A stretch of 64,000 nucleotides of DNA from Ovis canadensis (GCF_042477335.2 NC_091256.1:34874001-34938000), one strand, 5' to 3'. Positions 45,841-58,289 are shown, numbered from the stretch's first letter. Notes: a model not told the origin generated them from the sequence alone. Numbers and translations: made by a program.

Positions 45841-48593
45841 AAACAAATATCAAAAAGAATTAAATTGAGTGATGCACATGAAAGGACTCTACAGATATAA
45901 GTTAACTGATGCCCATCTACCTGGCTCTACATTGGGAGGCCAGGGAGGGGAAAAAACAGAAAGCCTAACCACAAGTAAACTTACCTTCTGAATTTATTGA
46001 TTTAACCATGAATAAGATCAATCTCAACATTCTGTTTCTGCTCTTATATTTTCCTTGCATTAGAGTCAAAGTGCACAGATTCTTCTAGCTTTGTTGTCCC
46101 ATCTCATTTTTGACCCAACATTGTGTTTCAAATGAATGTCTACTTTACTCACTAGATAAGCATGTGCTTTGGTTATTAATAAAGGAATAAAAAAGCAAAT
46201 GAACCCTCATAAGAGAGACATTTACTTTTCCTTAAGATATTTGTAAATGCATGCTCAAGACTCTGAGCAGAGATCCAAAAACATTAGGGGAGTTTAGCCT
46301 CAGAGAGATCACATGTTGAAGAATAACACTCATTTGGATATCTGTGTTTACATATAATAGAAAGACAGCCAAACTACTTTATTTCATGATTCATACTTTG
46401 TGACTAATCATAGTGACATTTCACTTAGCATCATGATCTTGGTTTTTATAGAATTAGGGAATTTCCCTTGATAATCTGGGTCTCCCACCTTGGCAAGTTA
46501 AAGTCCATGGCCAACATGATGGCAGATATCTGAGAACCTTGAACTGAGAGTTGGATTGGAAATCTCAGCTTCTTTACCAAGTAGAGTCTGGAGGTAGTTT
46601 TGTTGCCCTAATTGTGTTTAATTCTATATCTGAGGGGTTCTATGAGTCTCTAGTTTCCTAACAAGTAATGTCAACTGTATTTATCTCAGTCTTCTGCGTA
46701 TAGGCTTTCTTGGTTAAGTGATCTTACTGTCTTCAGTCTCATCCTCAAAACCACCCATCAGTCATCAGGGTATGGTTTGCATGGAGGAGCTATAAGGAAC
46801 AGAGGTTTCTGTAGTGTTGATGTTTTTATTGGAAATTCAATTCTGGTTCTTGGCCCTGAGTGCCTTTCTCTCCCTGTATTGTCTGACTTTTTGAAGCTGT
46901 GGAATGTGCTAACAAATATGCCACAAGGAAATTGGATTCAGTGACAGAATCCCCAGGCCCTAGTCAATGACCTGGAACAGGCCTGCCTTGGGTATTCTGG
47001 TCCCTAAGAAGTGGATGATCCCCAAAAACCTGCAACCAGGTCCTGCCACATGCTGCTGCAGCTGCTGGCAAAGCTGCTTGCTGAGTCGTTGTCTGTTTTC
47101 TTGGTCTGACCATTGGACCCTGAGCCTTGGAACCATCCCCTCATACCTGTTCCGCTTGATTTAGATTCGTGCAGCTCCAAAAGCAATCTTACACTCTTGC
47201 CTCTGACAGTTTCTCTTAATATAAAAACAGATGCTCAGGAGCAAAGTTGTTTTTTCTATTTTATATCATTATATTTTAAGACAAATTTCTTTGGGCATTA
47301 AGATACTGCTATCTACATCTGGTTTCATCATTTAATTTTCTGCCAAAAATTTGTTTGCTTACATGATTTTGATGGGCAAAACTAAAGCTATGGTCTCCTC
47401 TCACACAAGGTGGGCTGGTGATGTTCATTTTCCACTGCCCTTTCTCCATCCCTCTGTCCCATGAGCCCCACCTAAGAGTTCTGTCTTTCACTCTGGAGGG
47501 AGAACTTTTATTTTTAAGTTTCTTTCTTTCTTTTTTAGATAGAAGACTGGGGCTTAAGGGAAACCAACTTGCCTAAGAGCTCTGATTTGATTTTCTTCTT
47601 GAGCTTACTTTCTTACTTTGAAGATTCCCCAGAAACAATTTCAGAGATATGAATACCTAAAATTATGTTTAAATCTCTTTTATGAATTCCTGAAATTACT
47701 GAGGTGATAAGGGGCTAGAAGTAGTACTCCTACTGGGTGATTCATCGTCCTCATGTGATTCCTGCTAAATTAGTAAAGTTTAATCTCATATGATGACATC
47801 TCTAGGAGACACAAAGTGCCAACAAGCTCTAGAAGAATCCACAATTTGTCTGTATCTATAGTGGAATGGAATTTATTCATTTAAATCTCATCCATCCTTG
47901 CTAAGTATTTCTTTAAACATACAATCTTAAGTTGTTACTAGTTTTCTGCCATGTTTCTCGGATTGGAGGACGTGTGTCTCTTCTCAAGAGCTTCCCCTGA
48001 AGAACCTCAACATTGGTTGCTTCTGTATGTTGTGGCTCCAGTGGATACAGACTCAAAGTATGCTAGGTTCTCAACCCCTGGATTTGATGAACCAGAGAAG
48101 CTAGTTCCAGAGGAAGCTGGAACTAGGAAGGGGGCTGTAAACTGGGGACCCTGACCCAACTGAAGAAGCTGATTGCATCAAGGACAGGAGAAGGCCAAAC
48201 TTGACCATCAATTTGGGACACCAAGCAAAGGAACCATTCAGGTTAATGGTCTGTGGGATTGCTGGAGAGGTTAGCTCTGTGGTTTTATCTTCTACCAGGT
48301 GCTGAAACACTGGCCTTTCTGGTGATCACACCCTTCATGGTAGGAACTTGGTGGATCCTGAGAACATGCCTTTTGGAGGAGATATAGGGAACAGGGTGCA
48401 GCCTCTAGGGGCAAGGTATTGGAGTGGACCTGGAGTTTGGTGGTGATAGAGCTAGAAAACTAGGTTCAGTGAAGCACTCTGTAGAGGGGTTGTCTGGGAG
48501 CATAAATGAAAAAGTGGTCCTTGAAATATTTGGTTCAAGTAATATTTTTACCAATTACAAAATTAATATCATAGCACAATCTGTGTACACAGA
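45841..48593. other. Long repeat-poor stretch, no gene seen
   Basis: About 2.7 kb with no family I can name. Frames are 60-69 codons: 46967-47164 and 47951-48154 are the longer ones on the plus strand, without recognisable domains. The part 47950-48500 has the even composition of an old element or unique DNA, and I cannot tell which. Confidence 0.4.
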
Positions 48594-49472
48594 TCAGTTC
48601 AGTTCAGTTCAGTCGCTCAGTCATGTCTGACTCTTTGTGACCCCATGGACTGCAGCATGCCAGGCTTCCCTGCTCATCACCAACTCCTGGAGCTTTCTCA
48701 AATTCATGTCTGTTGAGTCAGTGATGCCATCCAACCATCTCATCCTCTGTTGTCCCCTTCTCCTCCTGCCTTCAATCTTTCCCAGCATCAGGGTCTTTTC
48801 CATTGAGTCAGTTCTGTGCATCAGGTGGCCAAAGTATTGGAGTTTCAGCTTCAGCGTCAGTCCTTCCAGTGAATGAATATTCAGGACTGATATCCTTTAG
48901 GATTGACTGATTTGATCTCCTTGAAGTCCAAGAGACTCTCAAGAGTCTTCTCCAGCACCGGAGTTCAAAAACATCAATTCTTTGGTGCTTAGCTTTCTTT
49001 ATGGTCCAACTCTCACATTCATACATGACTACTGGAAAAACCATAGCTTTGACTAAATGGACCTTTGTCAGCAAAGTAATGTCTCTGCTTTTCAATATGC
49101 TGTCTTGGTTGGCCTTAGATTTTCTCCCACGGAGCAAGCATCTTTTAATTTCATGGCTGCAGTCACCATCTGCAGTGATTTTGGAGCCCAAGAAAATAAA
49201 GTCTGTCACTGTTTGCACTGTTTCCCCATCTATTTCCCATGAAGCGATGGGACCAGATGCCATGATCTTAGTTTTCTGAATGTTGAGCTTTAAGCCAACT
49301 TTTTCACACTCCTTCACTTTCATCAAGATATTCTTTAGTTCCTCTTTGCTTTCTGCCATAAATATGGTGTCATCTGCATATCTGAGGTTATTGATATTTT
49401 CCCCTGTAGTCTTGATTCCAGCTTGTGTTTCATCCATCCTGGCATTTCACTTGATGTACTCTGCATATAAGT
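48594..49472 (-). mobile_element. BovB LINE 3' end, 5'-truncated, 0.88 kb
   Basis: From cagttcag units to the gatgtactctgcatataagt block. With the sense copy at 49741 it forms a head-to-head inverted pair. Confidence 0.92.
48621..49437 (-). pseudogene. BovB RT C-terminal fragment, YADD kept
   Basis: The minus-strand frame 49437-48808 (209 codons) starts just before the palm and keeps NNLRYADDTIFMAE, then SGPIASWEIDGET, TADGDCSHEIKR, YECESWTIKKA and ELRCWRRLLRVSWT. A second piece at 48821-48621 carries the final residues ([20 protein letters not shown]) in another frame. The RT fingers and endonuclease are absent. The family's usual YGCESW reads YECESW here. Confidence 0.88.
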
Positions 49473-49740
49473 ACAACTTGAAAAAAGCTCATAGCATAGA
49501 AAATCACAAAAAGGAAAATATCTTTCATGATCCAATTAATCAGAAATAAATATTGCTCATAATTGAGACACATTCTTCAAATCTCTTTCTTTGTAACTTA
49601 AAGATTGGTGTTGTATATATACTTTGGATGTCTTTTTTAATAATACAAAGTCCATATTGTTAATTGCTAAACTATTATATATTTCTTGAAGTGAAAATTT
49701 TCTGGATCAAAGGGGAGACCCTTGTTGTATAGAACATATA
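49473..49740. other. AT-rich spacer (loop of the BovB inverted pair)
   Basis: No repeat or gene recognised between the two BovB arms. Confidence 0.5.
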
Positions 49741-50713
49741 TATAGATCTATGAAGCAACAGTTAGAACTGGACATTGAACAACAGACTGGTTCCAAATAA
49801 GAAAAGGAGTACATCAAGGCTGTATATTGTCACCCTGCTTATTTAACTTCTATGCAGAGTACATCACGAGAAATGCTGGGCTGGAAGAAGCACAAGCTGG
49901 AATCAAGATTGCCAGAAGAAATATCAATAACCTCAGATATGCAGATGACACCATACTTATGGGAGAAAGTGAAGAGGAACTAAAAAGCCTCTTGATGAAA
50001 GTGAAAGAGGAGAGTGAAAAAGTTGGCTTAAAGCTCAACATTCAGAAAACTAAGATCATGGCATCTGGTCCCATCACTTCATGGGAAATAGATGGGGAAA
50101 CAGTGGCAGACTTATTTTCTGGGGCTCCAAAATCACTGCAGATGGTGATTGCAGCCATGAAATTAAAAGATGCTTACTCCTTGGAAAGAAAAGTTATGAC
50201 TAACCTAGATGGCATATTGAAAAGCAGAGACATTATTTTGCCAACAAAGGTCCATCTAGTCAAGGCTTTGGTTTTCCCAGTGGTCATGTATGGATGTGAG
50301 ATTTGGACTGTGAAGAAAACTGAGTGCCAAAGAATTGATGCTTTTGAACTGTGGTGTTGGAGAAGACGCTTGAGAGTCCCTTGGACTGCAAAGAGATTCA
50401 ACCAGTCCATTCTAAAGGAGATCAGCCCTGGGTGTTCATTGGAAGGATGGATGCTGAAGCTGAAACTCCAATACTTTGGCCACCTGATGCAAAGAGTTGA
50501 CTCATTGGAAGAGACTCTGATGCTGGGAGGGATTGGGGGCAGAAAGAGAAGGGGATGACAGAGGATGAGATGGCTGGATGGCATCACTGACTCAATGGAT
50601 GTGAGTCTGAGTGAACTCCAGGAGCTGGTGATGAACAGGGAGGCCTGCGTGCTGTGATCCATGGGGTCGCAAAGAGTCGGACACGACTGAGCGACCGAAC
50701 TGACTGAACTGAT
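49741..50713 (+). mobile_element. BovB LINE 3' end, 5'-truncated, 0.97 kb
   Basis: From tgaagcaacagttagaactg to cgaactgactgaactgatg. Complementary over about 0.87 kb to the copy at 48594-49472. Confidence 0.92.
49827..50558 (+). pseudogene. BovB RT fragment with compensated frameshift
   Basis: The longest open frame in the window (243 codons). It starts inside the RT at MSPCLFNFYAEY, keeps LRYADDTILM and runs to YGCEIWTVKKTE, LWCWRRRLRVPWT and GGIGGRKRRG. Between GETV and KVMTNL the residues (LFSGAPKSLQMVIAAMKLKD) are out of frame relative to the usual FLGSKITADGD stretch: a small loss near 50106-50115 is undone by one extra A near 50188. Translation thus recovers the normal frame, but about 30 residues are wrong. 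Fingers and endonuclease are absent, so it is not functional. Confidence 0.88.
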
Positions 50714-50867
50714 GCCCGTAGAAGCAGTGTTTTCTTTGTCCCTGACAGGGCTTTTCTGAGTCTGAGCTTCATCAGGGCAAGTCAGAATGCATGGACTCAG
50801 GACACATGTCATTTTGAAAATTCCTTGTACTGGGGAAGGAAGAGTCCTTGAAGCTTCTGGTCTTGGC

Positions 50868-50985
50868 TTGGCCACCTACCTGTATATGACCTTAGGTGAA
50901 TAACTACCTCTGTGGCATTTGTTCTCTCATCTGCAAAATGATGTTGAATTTTATAATCTCCAGGCTCCCTTTAAATTTTTACATT
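50868..50985 (-). mobile_element. MIR SINE, antisense
   Basis: gaccttaggtgaataactac, then tctcatctgcaaaatgatgt, the reversed MIR core. Confidence 0.65.
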
Positions 50986-52440
50986 TTCTTGTCCTCAGTA
51001 GCAGTGAAAATACTGAATGAATCATCCAGATTTGAAAGCCAAATATTAACATCAAACACTTGGTAAACTTGGACAGTCTTTCAGAAGAAGATTCTTGCTG
51101 CACAGATCAAGAAGAAAGATGACGTTTGAATGCTGGAAAAGAAAACTCCCCCTCCTCCACCTTATTTATTTATTTTGAGTCAAGGAATATGGAATACAAC
51201 TTTATTTGGAAAACTGGCTGACTGAGAAAATGGCAGACTAATGTCTCAAAGTAACTATCTTCCCCCTGTCTACTTCAGATCTGAAACACCCAGAGGCTGT
51301 CACATTCTCAAGAGTCAATGACTACTCCCCTTCTTTTGTGCTCTCCACTATGCTGTACAGTACATTCTCATTTCATGAAATTAATTTCTTAGTTCTCTTC
51401 CCCCCACTTTTCCCCCCTCATATAAGCAGACGGGAAAAGGACCAAAATGAATGATAAAGAACAAATGCAAAATCATAAGTATGGTTTTCAAATTTCATAT
51501 GAAAATATGGAATTTCGTGAATGAATGCAGACAGCAACAGAGGGAATGGGCTGCTGGTGGCCGGGCTGAAATGGACTACAGAAAGCCATGGAGACAACCT
51601 TATGTTCTGGCCCTTCTCAGGGGTGCCACTTTTGCTCTGACTCAAACACTAGGACTATTTCTTAGCTTTCTGTGCTGCAGCAAGGCACATAGTGCAGTCT
51701 GGTGGTTGAATCAATTCTTCCTGGTTGGTTGGGCCAACAAAGGAATGATTAGTTCTTTTCTCTTAGTGCAGCTGAGTTGCTATTTAAAAATGCTTTTAGC
51801 ACTTAGAATAAAGCAGTATGTACAAGAAACCAGTGGGAACCTGGGGGAGGGGGAAGCAGGCATTCACAGGGCTAATTTATTTCAAATCACACCCAGGAAA
51901 TCCAGTTTATCTAAACAAATCCTGGGCCAGGAGTTAGGGCAGAGGGAGAGAAACCCTGAGCAGCCACAAAATAGTAAGCATTGCTGAGCTGGATAAAGCA
52001 GGATTGGGAGACTCAATGGCTGTTTAAATTATTATAGAATGTAAACTCATCGGATGACATCTAATCTGGCCATATTTCCCTCAATTATTTCACCCCAGCA
52101 GGGTTTACTTTCCCATCAGTACTGGATCACAGAGCTGTCAGCTGGCGTTTTTGAAGGGTGATTTGTTGCTCTAATGATGATACTGAAATCTGTTTATGGT
52201 TGTTTATCTAAGGGTCATCTTTCTTCTGAGGCAGTTTTCTCCTCCTGGGATTTTATTTGGGCAGCTCTTTTAAATTCCCTAAACAGAACAACTGTCAGGG
52301 TTTTATAAAGAGTAAATATTCTGTCCATGTTAATTTTATGACCTATGACTATATCTTAGTTATTGAGCCAACTATGGTAATAATGATGCTTTATTTATTG
52401 AAGATGTTTTAAAGTTTACCAAACACATTCAAATGTATTA
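50986..52440. other. Repeat-poor block with one 178-codon frame
   Basis: No transposon recognised. The plus-strand frame 51451-51987 is the longest outside BovB and repeat-driven frames. It has a hydrophobic middle but no domain that I recognise, and one chance frame of this size is not surprising in 64 kb. The part 51990-52400 (ggctgtttaaattattatag, gaagggtgatttgttgctct) has the look of conserved noncoding DNA. Confidence 0.4.
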
Positions 52441-52600
52441 TTTCACACGGCAATTATATATACTGGGCAGTTTACAATGTGCCAGATACTGTTCTAAGCA
52501 ACAAGATGTGGGGACTACTTTTATCTCCATTTTACAGGTGAGGTTATAGAGGCACAGAAGGTTAAGCAACCTGCCTAAAGGCACACAGCTGGTAATCATA
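52441..52600 (+). mobile_element. MIR SINE
   Basis: caatgtgccagatactgttc, ctccattttacaggtgaggt, gaggcacagaaggttaagca. Confidence 0.8.
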
Positions 52601-52663
52601 CTGAGGGCAGGGGCATGAGAGCAGCATAGTGCAGAGCAGTGCTTAGCAGAGATCTTAGCCGAA

Positions 52664-52878
52664 GTTCCCTGGTGGTTCAGACGGTAAAGAATCATCCTGC
52701 AATGCAGAAGACTGGGGTTTGACCCCTGGGTTGACAAGGTCTTTCTGGAGAAGGGAATGGCTATTCATTCTAGTGTTCTTGTCTGGAGAATTCCACAGAC
52801 AGAGGAGCCTAAAGAGCTATATAGTCCACGGAGTCGCAAGGAGTCCTACAAGACCGAGTAGTTCTTTCACTTTCACTT
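52664..52878 (+). mobile_element. Bov-tA SINE
   Basis: agttccctggtggttcagac head, then a diverged body to tctttcactttcactt. Confidence 0.9.
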
Positions 52879-53584
52879 CTGTTAGAGTAAAGGGAATGAA
52901 TATGTACTTCCAGAAGACTTTGAATTTAAATCAGTGACTCAGGAGGCTCAATGTTTCATTTAAATTGTATGTTTTTCTTATAATTTTGGGCACAATCTGC
53001 ACTCTTTAGCTGAATTTGTTTTAGTCCAAATCTACATCAAATATTCTGAAGGAAGCTAATGTTCCAGGATGCACTTTGTTTATCTTGAGGCTTCTCATTG
53101 CTCTGACATACTGCTCACTGGGCACCACTGGGAGCATATGTCTTCCAATTTGAGAATTCCAGATATCATGGAGACATCACTGGACTGTGAGTCAGGAGAG
53201 AACTAGGGCCTCGCTTCAGTGTTGCTAGTGGGTACCTGTGGGTCGGGTCCATGAACAAACCACATGTACTTCAGAGCTCAAAGTTTCTTGTATAAGAAGT
53301 GAGGATTGGATCAGAGCAGTTGTTCTTACACTAGCCTCCTGAAACTCCTCAGCTTCTAGACAGATGGAGAAAGGAGCAAAGGTGAAGGCCCCTTATCACC
53401 TCTGTTACATACTTACATTTTGAGCCTTCTGGTAAGATTTATGCAGGCCAGTTGAATCTCACTCATTTCAAATATGTAAACAAAAAAGTTTGGGAAAAGC
53501 TAACAAATGAACAAGATGATATCTAAGGCCAATCTAGCCTAAGAATCTAAAGAGAGTGGCCAAAGTCTACTCCTTAGATTTCTT
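52879..53584. other. Mostly unique, with a MIR scrap
   Basis: A reversed MIR may lie at 53163-53320 (gtgagtcaggagagaactag). Nothing coding. Confidence 0.4.
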
Positions 53585-53890
53585 TTAAAAAAAATCTTAA
53601 AAAATTTTTTTATTAGAGTATAATTGTTTTACAATTTTGTGTTAGTTTCTGTTGTACAACAAAATGAATCAGCTATATCCTCTCCTTCAGCGTCCCTCTT
53701 ATCCCACCCCAGCCCATCCCTTTAGGCCATCACAGAGCACTGAGCTGAGCCTCCTGTGCTGTGTAACAGCTTCCCGCTTGGCCTGATCTAGGTTCACTTG
53801 GGAAATGTCTTCACTGTGTAAATGGTGATTAGTTATTTTGTCTTGTCATGTTTTAGGCAATGTCCCCTGGGCTTTCCTTTTCATGGCCAA
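53585..53890 (-). mobile_element. L1 3' end, antisense
   Basis: attagagtataattgtttta, gttagtttctgttgtacaac, cctcctgtgctgtgtaacag, as in artiodactyl L1. Confidence 0.82.
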
Positions 53891-54002
53891 ATCTAGACGA
53901 TTTGTGTTTCTTTTGGAAGTGGGACTGGGATTCAGTTAGAGCATTAGAGGTTACTGTCATTTTGGTTCTTATGCTTGTGTCTTTTAAGAATATCACATAG
54001 CT

Positions 54003-54229
54003 CTGTGTGTGTTAGTCGCTCAGTCATCTCTGACTCTTTGCGACCACATGGACTGTAGCCCTCCAAGCTTCTTTGTCAAAGGGATTTTCCAGGTAAGAAT
54101 ACTGGAAAGAATTCTTTAGGTTCAGTAAGAAGCCATTTCCTTCTCCAGGGATCTTCCTGACCCAGGGATCAAACTGGAGTCTCCTGCATTGCAGGCAGAC
54201 TCTTTACCATCTGAGCCACCAGGGAAGCC
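54003..54229 (-). mobile_element. Bov-tA SINE, antisense, with small internal insert
   Basis: tgtgtgtgttagtcgctcag to ctgagccaccagggaagcct. The body carries an extra aaagaattctttaggttcag-type segment at about 54106-54130. Confidence 0.9.
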
Positions 54230-54250
54230 TGGGACTAAATGCCATTCTTA

Positions 54251-54546
54251 AGAGACTAAGGAGAAGGCCATGGCACCCCACTCCAGTACTCTTGCCTGGA
54301 AACTCCCAGGCAAGCCAGGAGGAGCCTGGTAGGCTGCAGTCCATGGGGTCGTGAATAGTCAGACATGACTGAGCGGCTTTACTTTCACTTTTCACTTTCA
54401 TGCATTGGAGAAGAAAATGGCAACCCACTCCAGTGTTCTTGCCTGGAGAATCCCAGGGACGGCGGAGCCTGGTGGGCTGCCGTCTATGGGGTCACACAGA
54501 GTCAGACATGACTGAAGCGACTTAGCAGTAGCAGCGAGAGACTAAG
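54251..54546 (+). mobile_element. BOV-A2 dimeric SINE, 10-bp TSD
   Basis: agagactaag at 54251-54260 and 54537-54546. Two BovA monomers joined by ttcactttcatgcattggag, ending acttagcagtagcagc. Confidence 0.93.
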
Positions 54547-56764
54547 ATAACAGATTGGATTAAAAAACCCAAAACAAGAATATTATGCCTACAGGAAATA
54601 GACCTTCAATACAAAGATACAGAAATTTTGAAAAAAAAAAAATGATGGAAAAAGATCTGATGTAAAATCTAAAGTAGACCGAAATAGCTATGCTAACAGC
54701 AGTGGGCAAAGTAAATAAAAAGCCCAGAAGTGTTACTGTAGCCGAAGAGGGACAGCTGATGGTGATAAAATGTCAATCCATCAGGGAAACAGAGCAATTC
54801 TAAAGGTGTATATAATCTACAGAGCCTCAAAATATTTTTAAAAATGCCTAAATTTAAGGGAAAAGTAAACAAATCCACAAATCTGGAATACTCAAAAGTC
54901 TCAGGATGTAGCTCTTGGGAATATAAAGGATAAACTATACTTTATTTGTATGTTGTTTTGTTATGCACAAAGTATTCTTTTTGCTTTGCATAATTCCTTT
55001 TAAGTAAGAAAGAAGAAGGTATGAAGTAAGGTTTCTGCTGTACAACAAAGCGAATTAACTATATGGATAGATATATCCTCTCCTTCTCATACTCTGCTAT
55101 GAATATACACATTATCTTCCCAGAGAACTCTATCTATATGCAGTGAATGAGCGTCTTTATTTCTTTGTCCTTGTTTTTTTTCCCACCAGACCTCAGGTGC
55201 AGAGAATTGACTATATTCCTTAATTCAAGGCACATTGTCATCATCCATACAGGGCCGCTTTACTGTTTAAATTTATTCCATTTCTCCCCTTCTTTTTCAA
55301 TTTCTACTCCTACTCAGTCTCAAAATTCTACCTTCCTGTCTGCTCTCCCCGAGTATCCTGGGAACTACAATTTTCAGAATCTCTTGATAGTAAGGTTCCA
55401 CTTTATATTTTGCCAATGAGAAGCACTTATTAAAGATTTGGAAGGAAAAATAGATGCAGGGGTCATTAAAATCCCTCCATCCCTGGCATGCAGAGATCAG
55501 GATTTAGACAGATGAGATTTTACAACATTTTACTGCATCAGCTGTGAACTTCAACAGTGATTTCCTACAGGTACTGACTTGGCTAACAGAAACTTCCTAC
55601 TTCTCTGAGAGGTAGAGCATCCTTCTTTGACTTTTTCTCCTCATCAACTCTATCAATTTTTAACACAGCATTTTCTCTGTTAAGTCCTTTCTTGATTGAA
55701 ATACGTAGTGTGCTAGTGTTTTCCTGACCAAATATTAACTGATAAAATATTTGGTATAAGAAGTGGCTGCAGGAAATATATATCTTTATATATGGAAAGC
55801 TGGGATTCATTATATGGTCTACTTAATATTTGAAAGCAGTGATGTCATGACTGGCAGTGACATAGATATTTATAATCTATGGCATAACCAAAAACATTAC
55901 TTAAATGATCACCTGTTGTTGCCAACATCAAGTTTTCTGTTGAAGAAAAGACTTAGGGTGACCAAGTGACTGTTGCAGTCAGTTAGGGCTATGAGTTGGG
56001 ACAATGCCTTATGACTATTATAGAGAGTTTAAATACCTGATTAAAGCACAGTTAGGGAACCAGGGAATTTAGATGACTGAGTTAAAATAACCTATTAGAT
56101 ATTGTGGCTACAGGGCTAATGTGTAAAAGTCATATCCATACTTTGATCCTGCATCTCATAGAATTACATTATAGGTTGAATTCATAGCCTTGCTATGTCC
56201 TATGTGACAGTTATGACATTGCCTTGCAAAGAGAGGGACCATAAAGAGTGGGTTGGGAATATGTGGTGAAGGTTGGATGAATCTGGTTACCTTAAAGCCC
56301 CACATCTAACTGACACTCTCTTCCCAGCAGGTCTTCCCTCCCTGTCTGAGGACGCTAGTTTTCTCTTGTTGAAAAAGCCTGTGATAATCTTACCTGGAGC
56401 AGTTCTCTTATAAGTAGATCCTAGTTTTCCTTGAGACTTGTTTCTACAGATCCTCATTACCAGCCTACTTGTCATAGCCCAGTATACTCCAGGGGGACAA
56501 GTACAAGTCTGATTGGGAAGAGATAGCTTATGCTCCCTTATCCCCAGTTTCAAGAGAGAGAGAGAAACAATCATGGGATATGTCACAGTTAACGATATGG
56601 CTGCACTATCGAAAGATTATGGCTTCAGTGTGTGTCAATTTCAACAACTAGGAATGGCTCTACAGTTCTCTCTGTTGGTTGACTCTGTGATAATTTGTTT
56701 GCAAAATTTACTCAATAATTCCTTTAAGTACTGTATACCTGTCCTTTTGTGATGGGACAAAAGG
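54547..56764. other. AT-rich, mostly unannotated
   Basis: An L1-like 3' UTR scrap at 55030-55085 (gtttctgctgtacaacaaag) and an old repeat-like piece at about 55345-55450 (atcctgggaactacaatttt). Frames are under 100 codons with no domain. Confidence 0.4.
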
Positions 56765-57120
56765 ACTTTACTATTTCTTTACTTCTTGAACCTGGACTTG
56801 GCAATGTAACTTGCTTTGGCCAATGAGACATTAGCAAACATGATCTAATCAGAGGCTTGAAAAGTGCTTGCTATTTGGAAACATTCTGCCTTTAACAAGC
56901 TTAGGCTAGGTGCTGGTGGATGAATGATCACTTGAAGACTTGAAGAAAAGTCTCAACAATCTCAGACAAATCTTTGGATATGCGAATGAGGTTATCCTAG
57001 GTCGTTCAGTCTTAAACTCCAAGAACTGCCCAACAAGCCCAGGGAATCACAGAAATAATACTGTGGTTTGAATCCACTGTTTTTGAGAGAGTAATTATGT
57101 AGCAGAAGTTAACTAGTACT
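56765..57120 (+). mobile_element. Ancient LTR-like repeat, family unassigned
   Basis: ggacttggcaatgtaacttg, ctttggccaatgagacatta, aggcttgaaaagtgcttgct and a tail reading gtagcagaagttaactagta. I recognise the layout of an old mammalian LTR (MLT-like) but not the subfamily. Confidence 0.45.
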
Positions 57121-57751
57121 GTTTGAAGCCTGAATTTAACTCTGTCCCACAATAAATAAATTGAGATGCTAAGACTCACTTATCCACCCCCTCATCAGGT
57201 CCTTGGAAAGAGTCCAAATGATACTTGTCTCAGGAAGGCATGAAAAAACAATTTTGTGAGAGGAGCTTTGACATTCTTTAAAAACTCTGTAGTGACTTTC
57301 CTGTGAAAGTTGAGAATGAAGGCTGGTGATGCTGCTATTGAAACGATCTTTTGCTAGGATAGCAGTGGTCAAAAGCAACACTGACAACCAGAGACCAAAT
57401 GAGCAGATTACCAACATGGGCATCAAGCCTGAAGTGGTAGTCATGATTGACCTTCAGAAATCTTTGATGTCTAATTGATTTTGATTCTCCAAGAATCAAT
57501 AGATAGAAAGCTATGAAAGTCTTATTTGATATGCATAAACAGAAGTATTCTAGGTCTTGATCTGAGTCCTCACAATGGGGATTTATGGTCCTTTAGTCAG
57601 TTCTTATTCTTGAACAAGTGTATGGACCTAGAATCCCGGGAAGGTCCTCTGGGAAAAGAATGTCATGGCTCTGACACAAAGTATGTATTGCAAATATTTT
57701 TTCTCCAAAGAGTCACTTAATCATTTACTAGGTGACTATGTACTGAGGAGG
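57121..57751. other. Unannotated sequence
   Basis: No feature recognised. Confidence 0.4.
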
Positions 57752-57980
57752 GGGCTTCCCAGGTGGCTCAGTGGTACAGAATCTACCTGGTGATGCAGGA
57801 GATGCAGCAGACATAGGTTCGATCCCTGGGCCGGGAAGATGCCCTGGAGAAGGAAATGGAAACCCACTCCAGTATTCTTGCCTGGGAAACCCCACGGACA
57901 GAGGAGTCAGAAGGGCTGCAGTCCATAGGGTTGCAAAAAGTTGGACATGACTGAGCAACTGAGCACACACACACACATAC
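57752..57980 (+). mobile_element. Bov-tA SINE with (AC)n tail
   Basis: ggcttcccaggtggctcagt head, body to ttggacatgactgagcaact, then a short AC run at 57964-57979. Confidence 0.92.
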
Positions 57981-58289
57981 TGGGGAAAGAGAAATACCCC
58001 GACTTTCAGAAATTGCTGAATATCTGACTCTGAGTTGACACCAATCACTGAATACCTCAAAACCCACTATGGTTGTGTGATAAATGGAATTTTGACTTAA
58101 GTCTATTTTGCAATGGCCCCAGTGGCTACTTCTCTAGTTTTGGAATATGTATTTAATAATTAAAATAGGCATACTTGGTAGTCAACCCCATGTTGGCTAT
58201 TTGACCCATGGAATAACAGTGTTAAAATTTTCACTTCAGCAATCAACATAATTTAGATTATGCTGGAGGAGGAAAAGGAGAAAAGTATA

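Noticed and set aside
46967..47164. Cys-rich 65-codon frame
   Set aside because: Short, no signal or domain; chance frame.
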